Shown: positions 47,063 through 57,548 of the stretch, piece by piece | Position numbering within the stretch: position 1 is the first letter of the stretch | Layout: each line of letters starts with the position of its first letter | Assembly (NCBI RefSeq): GCF_013112225.1 | Contig: NZ_JABFHI010000005.1 | Location: 124,001-188,000 of the forward strand | Source of the DNA: Vreelandella azerica | GTDB lineage: Bacteria > Pseudomonadota > Gammaproteobacteria > Pseudomonadales > Halomonadaceae | Direction: 5' to 3' | Length of the DNA stretch: 64,000 nt | Position numbers and translations under genes: made by a program | The notes under the pieces: generated by a model | The model's database searches: none | Told to the model about the DNA's origin: nothing | What the model saw: the letters and a program-made list of their open reading frames with translations, nothing else

Positions 47063-48313
47063 ATGCAACGCTATTCTGGCTTCGGGCTGGTCAAGCATGC
47101 GCTCAGCCATCACGAAAACTGGCAGCGCCAGTGGCGCAACCCTACTCCCAAACCGGCTTACGACGTCATTATTGTCGGCGGCGGCGGCCATGGGCTGGCT
47201 ACCGCCTACTATCTGGCCAAGGAATTCGGGATCACCAATGTCGCGGTGATCGAGAAAGGCTGGTTAGGCGGCGGCAATACCGCGCGCAACACCACCATCG
47301 TACGTTCCAACTACCTGTGGGACGAATCGGCCTTCCTTTATGAACATGCCATGAAACTCTGGGAAGGGCTGTCCCAGGATTTGAACTATAACGTCATGTT
47401 CTCCCAGCGCGGGGTCATGAACCTGGGGCATACCCTGCAGGACATGCGCGACATTCAGCGCCGGGTCAACGCCAACCGCCTCAACGGCATCGACAGTGAA
47501 GTACTCGATACCGCTGGCGTGCAGAAAATCGTCCCCATCATGGATTGCTCCAAGAATGCCCGTTACCCGGTGCTGGGGGCGTCCTGGCAGCCGCGCGCCG
47601 GGGTAGCCCGGCATGATGCGGTGGCCTGGGGCTATGCCCGCGGCGCTGATGCATTAGGCGTGGATATTTTGCAGCAGACAGAAGTCACCGGGTTCAAGAT
47701 CCGTGACGGCCAGATCTATGGCGTGCACACCAACCGCGGCGATATCGAAGCCAAAACGGTGGGCTGTGTAGCGGCCGGCAACTCCGGCGTGCTGGCAGGA
47801 ATGGCTGGCTTCAGGCTGCCGCTGGAATCCCATCCGCTGCAGGCGCTGGTCTCCGAACCCATCAAGCCGGTGCTGGATACCGTGGTCATGTCCAACCATG
47901 TGCACGGCTATGTCAGCCAGTCGGACAAGGGGGATCTGGTTATCGGTGCCGGTATCGACGGCTACAACGGCTACGGCCAGCGCGGTAGCTACCCGACGGT
48001 GGAGCACACCCTGCAAGCCATTGTGGAAATGTTCCCGATCTTCTCGCGGGTGCGCATGAACCGCCAGTGGGGCGGTGTGGTAGATACCTGCCCGGATGCC
48101 TGCCCGATCCTGTCGAAGACGCCGGTCAAAGGCCTCTACTTCAACTGCGGCTGGGGCACCGGCGGCTTCAAGGCCACGCCCGGTTCGGGCCATGTGTTTG
48201 CCGCCAGCCTTGCCAAGGGCGAGATGCATCCGATTGCAGCGCCTTTCTCCATCGACCGCTTCCACAGCGGTGCGCTCATCGATGAACACGGCGCGGCCGG
48301 CGTCGCGCACTGA
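47063..48313 (+). CDS. soxB: Sarcosine oxidase, beta subunit
   Basis: SoxB holds the FAD that oxidises sarcosine and the covalent flavin of the heterotetrameric enzyme. The 416-residue protein has the FAD motif [18 protein letters not shown], the substrate-side [16 protein letters not shown] and the C-terminal [20 protein letters not shown] precedes the ATG. It heads the operon soxB-soxD-soxA-soxG and follows the MITE-like element. The product glycine and methylene-THF feed GlyA and FolD. Confidence 0.95.
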   Translation: MQRYSGFGLVKHALSHHENWQRQWRNPTPKPAYDVIIVGGGGHGLATAYYLAKEFGITNVAVIEKGWLGGGNTARNTTIVRSNYLWDESAFLYEHAMKLWEGLSQDLNYNVMFSQRGVMNLGHTLQDMRDIQRRVNANRLNGIDSEVLDTAGVQKIVPIMDCSKNARYPVLGASWQPRAGVARHDAVAWGYARGADALGVDILQQTEVTGFKIRDGQIYGVHTNRGDIEAKTVGCVAAGNSGVLAGMAGFRLPLESHPLQALVSEPIKPVLDTVVMSNHVHGYVSQSDKGDLVIGAGIDGYNGYGQRGSYPTVEHTLQAIVEMFPIFSRVRMNRQWGGVVDTCPDACPILSKTPVKGLYFNCGWGTGGFKATPGSGHVFAASLAKGEMHPIAAPFSIDRFHSGALIDEHGAAGVAH

Positions 48314-48325
48314 GGAGATTTCGTC

Positions 48326-48667
48326 ATGTTCATTATTTATTGCCCATATTGCTGCGAATATCGCGAAGAAGAAGAGTTTCACCCCAAGGGCCAGGCGCAC
48401 ATTGAACGCCCCAAGGACCCTGAGGCCTGCAGCGACGAAGAGTGGGGCGATTACCTATTCTTCCGCGATAATCCGCGCGGTGTTCACCATGAAATGTGGG
48501 TGCATGCTGCTGGCTGCCGCAAGTTCTTCAACGTGACCCGCCACACGGTGAGCTACAAGATTCTGGAAACCTACAAGATGGGCGAAAAGCCCTCGGTGAC
48601 CGCCGAGAGCGTTGCAGCCACCACCGCCACCCCGGAAAGCGTTCAGAAAGAAGGAGTCCGCGCATGA
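48326..48667 (+). CDS. soxD: Sarcosine oxidase, delta subunit
   Basis: SoxD is the small zinc-binding subunit of the tetrameric enzyme. The 113-residue protein has the paired cysteines at 6 and 9 (CPYCCEYREEEEF) and the later HHEMWVHAAGCRKFF, which together supply the usual zinc ligands. The last 25 residues are Ala/Thr-rich. It overlaps soxA by four bases. Confidence 0.94.
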   Translation: MFIIYCPYCCEYREEEEFHPKGQAHIERPKDPEACSDEEWGDYLFFRDNPRGVHHEMWVHAAGCRKFFNVTRHTVSYKILETYKMGEKPSVTAESVAATTATPESVQKEGVRA

Positions 48668-51600
48668 GCCAGCATCAGGATACTGCCGGTCGCCGGCTCA
48701 AGGCAGGCGGGCAGATCGACCGCTCCCGTCCTCTGAACTTCACCTTTAATGGCAAGACTTACCAGGGCTATGCCGGTGATACCCTGGCCTCGGCGCTACT
48801 GGCCAATGGCGTTGATATCGTCAACCGCAGCTTCAAGTACTCGCGTCCGCGCGGCATTGTCACCACTGGGGCCGCCGAGCCCAACGCGGTGGTTCAGCTG
48901 GGCGCGAGCGAAGCGGCTCAGGTACCCAACGTGCGCGCCACTCAGCAGGCCCTTTATGCAGGCCTGAGCGCGGCCAGCACCAACGGCTGGCCGAACGTTC
49001 AGCTCGATATGATGGGCATGATTGGTAAGCTTGGCGGCAAGTTCATGCCGCCAGGGTTCTACTACAAGACCTTCATGGCCCCGGCCTCGATGTGGATGAC
49101 CTATGAAAAGTACATCCGTAAGGCCGCTGGCCTGGGCCGCAGCCCGATGGAGCCGGATGCCGACATCTACGATCACCTTCACCAGCATTGCGACATCCTC
49201 GTAGTGGGCGCTGGCCCAGCGGGCCTGGCGACTGCGCTGCTGGCGGCCCGCAGTGGTGCTCGGGTCATTGTCGCTGACGAGCAGGAAGCGCTTGGCGGCT
49301 CATTGCTCGATGCGCCCTATACTCTGGATGGCGAACCTGCCGAGCAGTGGGTGGCACGCGTGGTCGAAGAGCTAGCCAGTATGCCGCACGTGACCCTGCT
49401 GCCGCGCACCACCGCCAACGGCTACCACGATCACCACTTTGTGACCTTGCACGAGCGTCGGACCGAGCATCTGGCCGATACCGCGCCGCAGGTTGACGGT
49501 CGCCGCCAGGTGCGCTCGCGCATGCACCGCGTGCGGGCCGGTCAGGTGGTGCTTGCCACTGGCGCCCATGAACGGCCGCTGGTGTACGCCAATAACGATG
49601 TTCCCGGCAATATGGTGGCCAGCGCCGTAACCGCCTATATTCATCGCTATGCCGTGGTGCCGGGCAAAACGCTGGTGGTTTCCACCGCCAACGACGACGG
49701 CTACCGTGCCGCTATTGCCTGGAAGCAGGCCGGCCATGCAGTCGCCGCCATTGCCGACGTGCGCGACAACCCGGACGGCGACCTGGTTGAAAAAGCCCGC
49801 GAACTGGGTATCCGCATCATCACCGGCAGTGCCGTGATCGAAGCCAAGGGCAGTAACCGGGTCAGCGGCGCGCGGATTGCCAAGGTTGACCTGCAGCGTT
49901 TCTGTGTCAGCGGCGCGGTGGAAGAGCTGGCCTGTGACACCATCGCCACCAGCGGCGGTTTCAGCCCGGTCATTCACCTGGCCTCACACACCGGCGCCCG
50001 CCCGACCTGGCGCGACGATCTGATCTGCTTTGTGCCCGGCCTGGTGGAAGGCGTGCATGCCTGCGGCGGCGCCAATGCCAACTATGCGCTTGGCTCGCTG
50101 TTCTCTGAGGCCGTTGACGTGGCCGCCCGCGCTGTGGCTGCCCTGGGCATGAGCCCTGAGCCTATCACCCTGCCGACAACGGATGAGCCGCGCATTGGCA
50201 AGGCGGTGGCACTTTTCCAGGTGCCCCATGAAAAGGACACCCTCAAGGCACCCAAGCAGTTCGTTGACCTGCAAAATGACGTCACCGCTTCTGCCATTGA
50301 GATTGCCACACGCGAAGGTTTCGAGTCGATTGAGCACGTCAAGCGCTACACCGCGTTGGGTTTTGGGACCGATCAGGGCAAGCTGGGTAATATCAACGGC
50401 ATGGCGATTGCTGCACGCTGCTTGAAGCGGCCGATTCCCGAGGTCGGCACCACCGTTTTCCGGCCCAACTACACCCCGGTCACCTTTGGCGCCATTGTCG
50501 GCCGCCATTGCGGCAGCCTGTTTGACCCTGAGCGTTACACCGCCATGCACGACTGGCACGTGGCACGCGGCGCTGAATTCGAGGAAGTCGGCCAGTGGAT
50601 GCGCCCCTGGTACTATCCACAGAAAGTGAATGGCAAGCTGGAAAGCATGCACGAGGCCGTTCAGCGTGAATGCCTGGCGGTGCGTGAAAAGGTCGGTATT
50701 CTTGACGCTTCGACTCTGGGCAAGATCGATATCCAGGGCCCCGATGCCCGTGAGTTTATCGGCCGGGTCTACACCAACAAGTGGGCCAAGCTGCCGGTCG
50801 GCAAATGCCGCTACGGCCTGATGTGTAAAGACGACGGCATGGTTACCGATGACGGTGTTACCAGCTGCCTGGGTGAAAACCACTTCCTGATGACCACCAC
50901 CACCGGCGGTGCCGCGGCGGTACTGGAGTGGCTGGAATTGTGGCACCAGACCGAATGGCCAGAGCTAGATGTCTACTTCACCTCGGTCACCGACCACTGG
51001 GCGACCATGACGGTGACCGGGCCTGAAGCCCGCAAGCTGGTCAGCGAACTGACCGATATCGACCTCAACCGCGATGCCTTCAAGTTTATGGAATGGCGCG
51101 CGGGCAAGGTGGCGGGCGTTCCGGCGCGTATTTTTCGGATCTCGTTCACCGGCGAGCTGAGCTTTGAAATCAACGTTCAAGCCAACTACGCCGAACACGT
51201 CTGGAAAACCTTGTTTGAGCACGGTGAGAAGTACGGCCTGACCCCTACGGCACCGAAACCATGCACGTGCTGCGCGCCGAAAAGGGCTTCATTATTGTCG
51301 GCCAGGACACCGATGCCTCGGTGACCCCGGAAGATCTGGGTATGCAGTGGTGTGTGGGCTACGACAAGCCATTTTCCTGGATCGGCAAGCGTGCGCTGAC
51401 CCGCTCGGATACGGCACGCCGTGACCGCAAACAGTTTGTCGGCCTGAAGCCCAAGGATCCCAGCGTGGTATTGGAAGAGGGCGCTCAGATCGTTCGCGAT
51501 CCTCAACACGCCATATCCCAATGCCAATGGTCGGCCACGTGACCTCAAGCTACTACAGCCCGACTCTTAAGAGCGGCTTTGCGCTGGCCGTCGTCAAGGA

Positions 51601-51718
51601 CGGCCATCAGCGGATGGGCGAGAGCGTCTTCCTGCCCTGCGTCGATGGCACGGTTCACGAAGCTGAAATTGTCAGCCCGATTTTCTATGACCCCAAGGGA
51701 GAGCGCCAGCATGTCTAA
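48664..51718 (+). CDS. soxA: Sarcosine oxidase, alpha subunit
   Basis: SoxA carries the NAD- and THF-binding parts of the enzyme. It has an N-terminal ferredoxin-like region ([20 protein letters not shown]), a nucleotide-binding domain ([20 protein letters not shown]) and a C-terminal aminomethyltransferase-like THF domain. Two single-C losses break the frame. One is near 51241-51244 (restored: [18 protein letters not shown]). The other is near 51511 (restored: [20 protein letters not shown]). The full protein is then about 1,018 residues, ends at 51718 and overlaps soxG by eight bases. The start at 48664 is set by the overlap with soxD. Confidence 0.94.
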
Positions 51719-52346
51719 GGTCGCGACTTTCGATACCCGTGCCGAGGCCGACCTGCCGGTCGCCACCCCCATGGCCTACAGCTTTGCGCACAGCGGTGCG
51801 CCTGCCGTCACCCCGCAAAGCCGCGTGGTGCTGCGCGAACGCCCGCTGCAGGGGCATCTGATCCTGCGCGGCGGCGCCATCGTGCTCGATGAAGCCGTGC
51901 GCAAGGTGCTGGGCATCAACCTGCCCGGCGAGCCCCAAGCCCTCACCCTGGATGAGTCCGGCCAGCGCTCGGTGCAGTGGTTATCCCCGGATGAATGGCT
52001 GGTCATCGTGCCCGACGGCGAAGCCTTCGAGCTTGAAACCGCTCTGCGCCACGAGCTCGCCGATGCCCACTACGCCATCAGCGATGTCAGCGGCGGCCAG
52101 ACCCTACTTGAGCTGGAAGGTGAGGGCGCCACCGAGGTACTGATGAAAAGCGTCATCTACGACGTTCACCCATCGCACTTCAAGGTCGGCAAGGGCGTGA
52201 CCACGGTATTCGCCAAGGCCACCGTGATCCTGCGCCGCCCCAGCGAAACCCGCTGGGAGCTGGTCGTCCGCCGCAGCTTCGCCGACTACACCTACCGCTG
52301 GCTGCTCGACGCTGGCGACGAGTTCGCCATCGGCGTGGAACGCTGA
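51711..52346 (+). CDS. soxG: Sarcosine oxidase, gamma subunit
   Basis: This 211-residue gamma subunit is related to the THF-binding fold of aminomethyltransferases. Recognisable blocks are LSPDEWLVIVPDGEA, YAISDVSGGQTLLELEG and VDLHP-type text (YDVHPSHFKVG), ending RRSFADYTYRWLLDAG. The ATG at 51711 lies inside the end of soxA behind GGGAGAGCG. It closes the sox operon. A terminator follows at 52378. Confidence 0.93.
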   Translation: MSKVATFDTRAEADLPVATPMAYSFAHSGAPAVTPQSRVVLRERPLQGHLILRGGAIVLDEAVRKVLGINLPGEPQALTLDESGQRSVQWLSPDEWLVIVPDGEAFELETALRHELADAHYAISDVSGGQTLLELEGEGATEVLMKSVIYDVHPSHFKVGKGVTTVFAKATVILRRPSETRWELVVRRSFADYTYRWLLDAGDEFAIGVER

Positions 52347-52377
52347 TCTTCAGCTAGACGCAGGGTAGGCTAACCAC

Positions 52378-52417
52378 ACCGGCTTGGCAGAGACTTCTCT
52401 GCCAGGCCGGTTTTTTG
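52378..52417 (+). terminator. Terminator of the sox operon
   Basis: ACCGGCTTGGCAGAGA pairs with TCTCTGCCAGGCCGGT (one mismatch) over a tiny loop and is followed by six T. Confidence 0.92.
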
Positions 52418-52759
52418 TGTAGCCACTGTTTGCCAGCGTCTACTATCATCATCAACTGTACGCGTAGATTTGGGCAGTTTTACTGAAATTAAAGAAGATC
52501 ACCATGCCAGCATTGACAGATACTAGGTGGAATATGAAGCCCAATATCCCTTTGGCTAAACAACTTGCCAAAAGGGATCTGCCAGCTTTGGTTTATGACG
52601 CTGTTAATCTCGAAGGTGTTGCCATGACCTTACCTGAGGTGCAGACCATTCTTGATGGGATCACCGTAGGGGGCATCGCATCAGTGATCAAAATATGGCC
52701 ATTAATCAGGCTAAAGCATGGGCGTTCATTTTTGACCGGGTCGGCCAAGGTGACTTTAA

Positions 52760-53985
52760 GGAAACGCTGCACAAATCCCACTGTAACTGCCTGATCGCCA
52801 CCGATAGGGTAGAATCTAACCATTCCGCCACCGTCTGACAGAGCCATCCGATGAAGCAGATCTCTTTCGCCCAGGCTGAGCACCAGAACAAGAAGAAGGT
52901 CACCCGCCGAGAGCGATTCCTGGCACAGATGGATACCTTGGTGCCATGGCAGCGGCTGATCGAGGCACTGGCGCCGTCCTACTTTCCGAACTCGGTAGGC
53001 AAACGAGGCCGGCCGCCGATTGGCCTGGAGCGCATGCTGCGGATCTACTTCCTTCAGCAGTGGTATGCGCTCGCCGATGAGGCATTGGAAGATGCCATCT
53101 ACGACAGCCAAGCCATGCGCGACTTCATCGGCATCGATCTGGCCGTCGAGAGCGTGCCGGATGCGACCACGCTGCTGCGCTTCCGCCATTTGCTGGAGAA
53201 GCATGCCCTGACCCAGCGAATCTTTGAGGAAATCAACGCCCACTTGGCCGAGCAGGGCCTGTTCATGCGCGAGGGCACCATCGTCGACGCCACCATTGTG
53301 GCCGCCGCCCCTTCCACCAAGAACAAGGCCAAGCAACGCGATCCGGAGATGAAGCAGACCCGGAAGGGCAAGCAGTACTACTTTGGCATGAAGGCCCATA
53401 TCGGTGTCGATGCGGTCACCGGGCTGACCCACAGTGTCGCCGCCACCTCGGCCAACGTCGCCGATGTCACCATGGCCGGCCACCTGGTCCGGGAGGATGA
53501 CAAGCGGATATACGGCGACGCGGGTTACACCGGTATGTGGAAGCATCTGGACGAAGAGAAGGATGACCCGGATTCCCGGTGCTGTGTCGCCGCCAAACGC
53601 GGCACCATCAAGAAGATGGAAGACAGTCCCATGAAAGTGCTGCTGCTGGAATTCGAGAAGGCCAAGGCCAGCATCCGCGCCAAGGTCGAGCACCCGTTTC
53701 ATGTCATCAAGAACCTCTTCAGCTACCGAAAGGTTCGCTACAAGGGGCTGGCCAAGAACCAGGCGCAGCTGTTCACCCTGTTCGCCCTCGGCAATTTGGT
53801 GCTGGCTGGACGATGCCAGAGCCATGCTGACGGGGCCAGTGTGTCTTGAATCTGGCCTGGCAGCAGGATAACTCGGCTGCCAGGGTAAAAAAGCCACCTT
53901 CAGTGGCCAGAAAGTGACTGCTGACGCGGTGAATATGCCGCCCTGAGCGCTTCAGCCGCTCAGAGACGAATTGATCAGCGGTTCC
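52760..53985 (+). mobile_element. IS5-family insertion sequence inside fic
   Basis: The 1,226-base element has imperfect ends (GGAAACGCTGCACAAATC on the left, reverse complement GGAACCGCTGATCAATTC on the right). It is bordered by TTAA on both sides (52756-52759 and 53986-53989), a four-base target duplication typical of the IS5 group. It carries one transposase gene. Because both halves of fic still join in frame, the insertion is likely recent. Confidence 0.9.
52851..53849 (+). CDS. IS5-family transposase
   Basis: This 332-residue DDE transposase has an N-terminal IS5 domain (LIEALAPSYFPNSVGKRGRP). It also shows the first acidic residue in GTIVDATIVAAAPS, the second in IYGDAGYTGM, and the C-terminal RAKVEHPFHVIKNLFSYRKV with the catalytic Glu. 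It appears intact, so the element may still move. The closest group is IS5 sensu stricto. Confidence 0.94.
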   Translation: MKQISFAQAEHQNKKKVTRRERFLAQMDTLVPWQRLIEALAPSYFPNSVGKRGRPPIGLERMLRIYFLQQWYALADEALEDAIYDSQAMRDFIGIDLAVESVPDATTLLRFRHLLEKHALTQRIFEEINAHLAEQGLFMREGTIVDATIVAAAPSTKNKAKQRDPEMKQTRKGKQYYFGMKAHIGVDAVTGLTHSVAATSANVADVTMAGHLVREDDKRIYGDAGYTGMWKHLDEEKDDPDSRCCVAAKRGTIKKMEDSPMKVLLLEFEKAKASIRAKVEHPFHVIKNLFSYRKVRYKGLAKNQAQLFTLFALGNLVLAGRCQSHADGASVS

Positions 53986-54665
53986 TTAAGTTCAATAAAG
54001 CAACCGCCTTGCAAATTCACAATATCGCTGGGAAAGAAGAAGCATTAGAGTCGGGTAAATTCCGCTCTGGTTACGTTTCCATTACGGGTGCAGATTATGA
54101 GCCGCCCGCACCAGATGAGTTGGACGCAAAATGGCTTGACGTTGAGTATCAAGTGAATGCTGAAGCTGATGTTTACGATCAGGCAGTCACAGCATTTTTA
54201 CAAATGGCACGTGCGCAGTTTTTTTGGGACGTCAACAAACGGACAGGTCGTTTTCTGATGAATGGGATCCTTTTGGCTAACGGTTTTCCCATCATTAATG
54301 TACAAGCAAAGCGTCAGCAAGAATTTAACACCCTGATGCTCGACTTCTATTCCTCTAATGATATGACCGCCATGAATCAGTTTTTACGCAGCTGTTTGGA
54401 TGAAAAAATCATTCGTAATTTCAAGCTGGACCTGAAAATCAGCTAGCAAAGCGTTAAAGACCAAGCCCCTGCCAACTAACACAAAAAGTCAAAACTCTTT
54501 AGGATGGCTTCGCAAAGCAATCCGCCAACTTGCTACAGGCGAGAGGGGTTAGCAGGCGTTAAGCCCAGTCCAACGCCTTTGGGGCAGCGAGGAGGTGTGA
54601 AGTGGACCCCAAAATTTGGACAGGTGCCTAAGCTATGATTCATCATCTCCACAAGGAGGAGAATC

Positions 54666-54950
54666 ATGAGCAAGAAACGCAAACAATACAGCGCATCATT
54701 CAAGTCCAAAGTCGCTCTGGCCGCCATCAAGGGCGACCAGACCACATCCGAAATTGCTGCTCGTTTTCAGATCCACCCCACCATGGTCAGCACCTGGAAG
54801 CGCGACTTGCTGGAGAACGCTACCGACCTCTTCGAAGGCAAGAAGAAGGTCGGCAAGCAATCCGATGAGCCCAGCACAGACGAGCTGTACCGTGAGATTG
54901 GTCGACTGACGGTGGAACGCGATTTTTTGTCGCGCAAGCTCGATCAGTAA
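54666..54950 (+). CDS. IS3-family transposase OrfA
   Basis: This 94-residue helix-turn-helix protein binds the element's ends. The HTH is SEIAARFQIHPTMVSTWKRD, followed by a leucine-rich coiled-coil segment (LYREIGRLTVERDFLSRKL). Near its end TTTTTTG (54923-54929) offers a slip to the -1 frame, which stays open into orfB, so an OrfAB fusion transposase is expected. AAGGAGG precedes the ATG. Confidence 0.92.
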   Translation: MSKKRKQYSASFKSKVALAAIKGDQTTSEIAARFQIHPTMVSTWKRDLLENATDLFEGKKKVGKQSDEPSTDELYREIGRLTVERDFLSRKLDQ

Positions 54951-54964
54951 GCCGCCAACAGCGG

Positions 54965-55798
54965 TTGGCAATGATCGAGCGTGGTCATCCCCAAATCAGT
55001 CTTTCACGCCAGTGCGAGCTGCTCAAGCTGAGCCGCTCATCGGTGTACTACGTCCCTCGTGAGCCATGTCAGGAGGATCTGGACCTGATGTATCTGATTG
55101 ATCAGCAACACCTGGAAACGCCGTACTATGGCTCTCGCAAGATGCGTGCCCATTTGCAGCACCAGGGCTATCGGGTCAATCGGAAGCGGGTGCAGAGGCT
55201 GATGCGCACCATGGGCATTCAGGCGGTGTATCCACGCCCCAGAACCAGCATTCCGGGCGACGGGCACAAGGTTTATCCGTACCTGCTCAAAGGGCTGAAA
55301 ATCGACCGCCCCAACCAGGTGTGGGCAACAGATATCAGCTATATTCCGCTGGCCCGGGGCTTCATGTATCTGGTCGCCATCATCGACTGGTACAGCCGCA
55401 AGGTGCTGTCCTGGCGGGTCTCCAACACCATGGACACAGACTTTTGTGTCGATGTCCTGGAGGAGGCTCTACAGCGCCATGGAGCGCCGGAGATCTTCAA
55501 TACCGATCAGGGTGTCCAGTTCACCAGTGAGGCCTTCACAAACGTTCTCAAAGATCATGGCATCCGGATCAGCATGGACGGCAAGGGCTGCTACCATGAC
55601 AATATATTCGTGGAACGGCTCTGGCGCAGCGTCAAATACGAGTGTGTTTACCTTGCCGCTTTCGAGGATGGACAACACTTGAAGCAGGCGCTCCACCGGT
55701 ACTTCTGGCATTACAATCAGACCCGGTACCACCAAACCCTTGATTACCAAACGCCCGATGAGGTGTACTACGGGCAACCCATATCTCTGGCAGCCTGA
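54965..55798 (+). CDS. IS3-family transposase OrfB (rve integrase domain)
   Basis: This is the catalytic part with the DDE triad of the rve domain: Asp in VWATDISYIP, Asp in FNTDQGVQFTS and Glu in NIFVERLWRSVKYE. The N-terminal HTH_21-like block RKMRAHLQHQGYRVNRKRVQ is present. The frame actually opens upstream through the T run at 54923, so translation probably comes from frameshifting out of orfA and not from the TTG at 54965. It looks intact. Confidence 0.93.
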   Translation: MAMIERGHPQISLSRQCELLKLSRSSVYYVPREPCQEDLDLMYLIDQQHLETPYYGSRKMRAHLQHQGYRVNRKRVQRLMRTMGIQAVYPRPRTSIPGDGHKVYPYLLKGLKIDRPNQVWATDISYIPLARGFMYLVAIIDWYSRKVLSWRVSNTMDTDFCVDVLEEALQRHGAPEIFNTDQGVQFTSEAFTNVLKDHGIRISMDGKGCYHDNIFVERLWRSVKYECVYLAAFEDGQHLKQALHRYFWHYNQTRYHQTLDYQTPDEVYYGQPISLAA

Positions 55799-55866
55799 GT
55801 CAGGGAAACAACCGGATTATAGCTTAGGGATACCATCAGGTTGTCCAACTGATTGGGTCCACCTCA

Positions 55867-56310
55867 GTGAATGACGCCCAGAGCCACAAACCAATAAATG
55901 TAACTTATAGAAACCCACTACATTAGCTGATATTGTGAGTTAAAAGACGCCAAGGAAGAGGCCACATGACGCAAAAATGCCAATCACCTAAACAACACCT
56001 AGTCGGCCCGGTTCAGCATGACCAGGCTGGTGTTTTTGTGGGTGAGGGTTGGGGTGACCACTACATCCCAAGGCGAGGATTGTGCACCCATGTTAATCCT
56101 TCAGCGAAGCTGATGGTTGAGGAGCCTAGTGCGTTAATCGCGCATGCTCGGATCTGTGGAGGGCGGGTCGAGCAATCGCCCGGTCTACCCGATCATCTTC
56201 ATTTTCAGACCTGCGACATGAATAAGGCGGGGTAAAGCCCTGACTTTGGGCGAAGAGAGCTCACCCCCGCGACTGATAATATAACGGATGTTTTTCGATG
56301 ATGAATCACC
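55867..56310. other. Gap after the IS3 element with one doubtful small frame
   Basis: This stretch holds no gene that I can support. A plus-strand frame at 55966-56235 could code 89 residues (starting MTQKCQSPKQHLVGPVQHDQ) but has no recognisable family and no clear ribosome-binding site. It may be debris of older mobile DNA, given the neighbouring elements. Confidence 0.35.
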
Positions 56311-57450
56311 ATGCATAAGCTCTCTACTGTCCGCGTTGCTCTACTACAACAACATATCGAACGTCTTGTCGCACTCGCTAAACCCTGGACATGGATGTGG
56401 CCACCGGTAGCCTTTGCTACGGGGCTTGGCAGTTTGTTTTTGATTGACCGCCAACAGTGGCTAGGCGCTGCCCTAGCCTTAGGGCTGCTTTGCGCTTGGG
56501 TGCTCTTGCTTACTGAGGGCGTGATGAGCCGCTGGTTAGGTCGGCGCGGCTACCCGACGTTTCCGCGCAGTGTCATCACCTTCATCACGCAAATGGTTCA
56601 CCAAGAGACTCTCTTTTTCACTCTTCCGTTTATTCTCGCAACCACGGTATGGCATAGCGGCCAAGCGCTTTTCGCCCTTATGGTCGTGGCGATGGCCATT
56701 TTTTCTATCACCGACCCGCTGTATTACAAAATCGCTGAGAAATGGCGTAGCGCTTACTTTGTGTTTCACGCCCACTGCGTTTTCTTAGTCACCCTTGTCA
56801 CGCTCCCCATCATGCTGAAGCTCACCACGGCGCAAAGTTTGCTGCTCGCCCTCGGCGTGATGGTGTTAACCGGCCTTCCTAGCTTTTTTCACTTACTCAG
56901 ACGCCGTACCTGGCAAGACTGGATGATATTCGGATGTTTGGCGCTCTTACTCGCAAGCGCAGGATGGCTTGGGCGGATATGGGTACCGCCGGCAACGCTC
57001 TGGATGACTGGGAGTGCTCTCGCTCCTGCGCTTAATGAAGAGCAGCGTGAACCCGAAGGGGCGATGATATTAACCCCCGGCGCACTTAAATCGCGCGGCC
57101 TTTATGTGTATACCGCGATTCGCGCACCACGTGGCTTGAGCGAAACCATTACTCACGATTGGCACCAAAACGGCGAGCTGCTCGACTCCATCGAACTCGA
57201 TATTAATGGCGGACGCGAGGAGGGATATCGCGCCTGGAGCCACAAATTGCAATTCCCCGAGGATCCAACGGGCCGGTGGCGAGTTGATATAATGACGGCA
57301 GGCGGACAGCGCTTAGGGCTGATTCGTTTTAGGGTATCGGAAGATGAAGAAGTAGCCACACGCGCCGATAGCCAAATTCATGCAAGTGGCTTAAGAAAGC
57401 TGAACTTGCAGCGTTTTATTCCTGGCCAATCGCAATCAAGCAACGATTGA
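56311..57450 (+). CDS. DUF5924/DUF2914 membrane protein
   Basis: This 379-residue protein has about seven membrane helices in its first 235 residues (WMWPPVAFATGLGSLFLI, ETLFFTLPFILATTVW, FVFHAHCVFLVTLVTLP). A soluble C-terminal domain of the DUF2914 type follows (VYTAIRAPRGLSETITHDWH, GYRAWSHKLQFPEDPTGRWR). It matches the DUF5924 family common in Halomonas and Pseudomonas. Its function is unknown. The extracytoplasmic tail looks like a beta-sandwich. The ATG has no strong ribosome-binding site. Confidence 0.85.
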   Translation: MHKLSTVRVALLQQHIERLVALAKPWTWMWPPVAFATGLGSLFLIDRQQWLGAALALGLLCAWVLLLTEGVMSRWLGRRGYPTFPRSVITFITQMVHQETLFFTLPFILATTVWHSGQALFALMVVAMAIFSITDPLYYKIAEKWRSAYFVFHAHCVFLVTLVTLPIMLKLTTAQSLLLALGVMVLTGLPSFFHLLRRRTWQDWMIFGCLALLLASAGWLGRIWVPPATLWMTGSALAPALNEEQREPEGAMILTPGALKSRGLYVYTAIRAPRGLSETITHDWHQNGELLDSIELDINGGREEGYRAWSHKLQFPEDPTGRWRVDIMTAGGQRLGLIRFRVSEDEEVATRADSQIHASGLRKLNLQRFIPGQSQSSND

Positions 57451-57548
57451 GGAAGAATGGAAGGACGGTTTCATGGAGGAGCATTGGTTGTGGTCAAGTA
57501 TGCACGAGTTCTAAAGACAGTTTTTGGCCGATACCAACAAAATCTCTC

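Larger units (their letters stand above)
52504..54446 (+). pseudogene. Fic-family protein gene split by an IS5-family element
   Basis: The 5' part (52504-52759) and 3' part (53990-54446) join exactly once the insertion sequence and one TTAA copy are removed. One G restored near 52669-52673 gives TVGGHRISDQNMAINQAKAW. The joined frame is then 714 bases, a 237-residue protein. It has a helical N-terminus, the junction FKFNKATALQIHNIAGKEE and a Fic core FFWDVNKRTGRFLMNG. Fic proteins usually AMPylate targets using HPFxxGNxR. Here the aligned His position is Gln and the glycine before Asn is Val, so AMP transfer is doubtful even in the intact form. The target is unknown. No antitoxin-like gene is evident nearby. 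Confidence 0.87.
54598..55866 (+). mobile_element. IS3-family insertion sequence
   Basis: The 1,269-base element starts TGAAGTGGACCC and ends GGGTCCACCTCA. Both sides are bordered by GTG (54595-54597 and 55867-55869), a three-base target duplication. It carries overlapping orfA and orfB in the usual IS3 arrangement. It lies about 150 bases after the fic remnant, so this spot has taken two different elements. Confidence 0.9.

Noticed and set aside
49984..50946. A 320-codon frame antisense to soxA
   Set aside because: No family resemblance and it lies fully inside the soxA coding strand. It is a shadow frame.
54666..55798. IS3 transposase counted as broken by a frameshift
   Set aside because: Two overlapping frames joined by a -1 slip at a T run are the normal design of IS3 elements.
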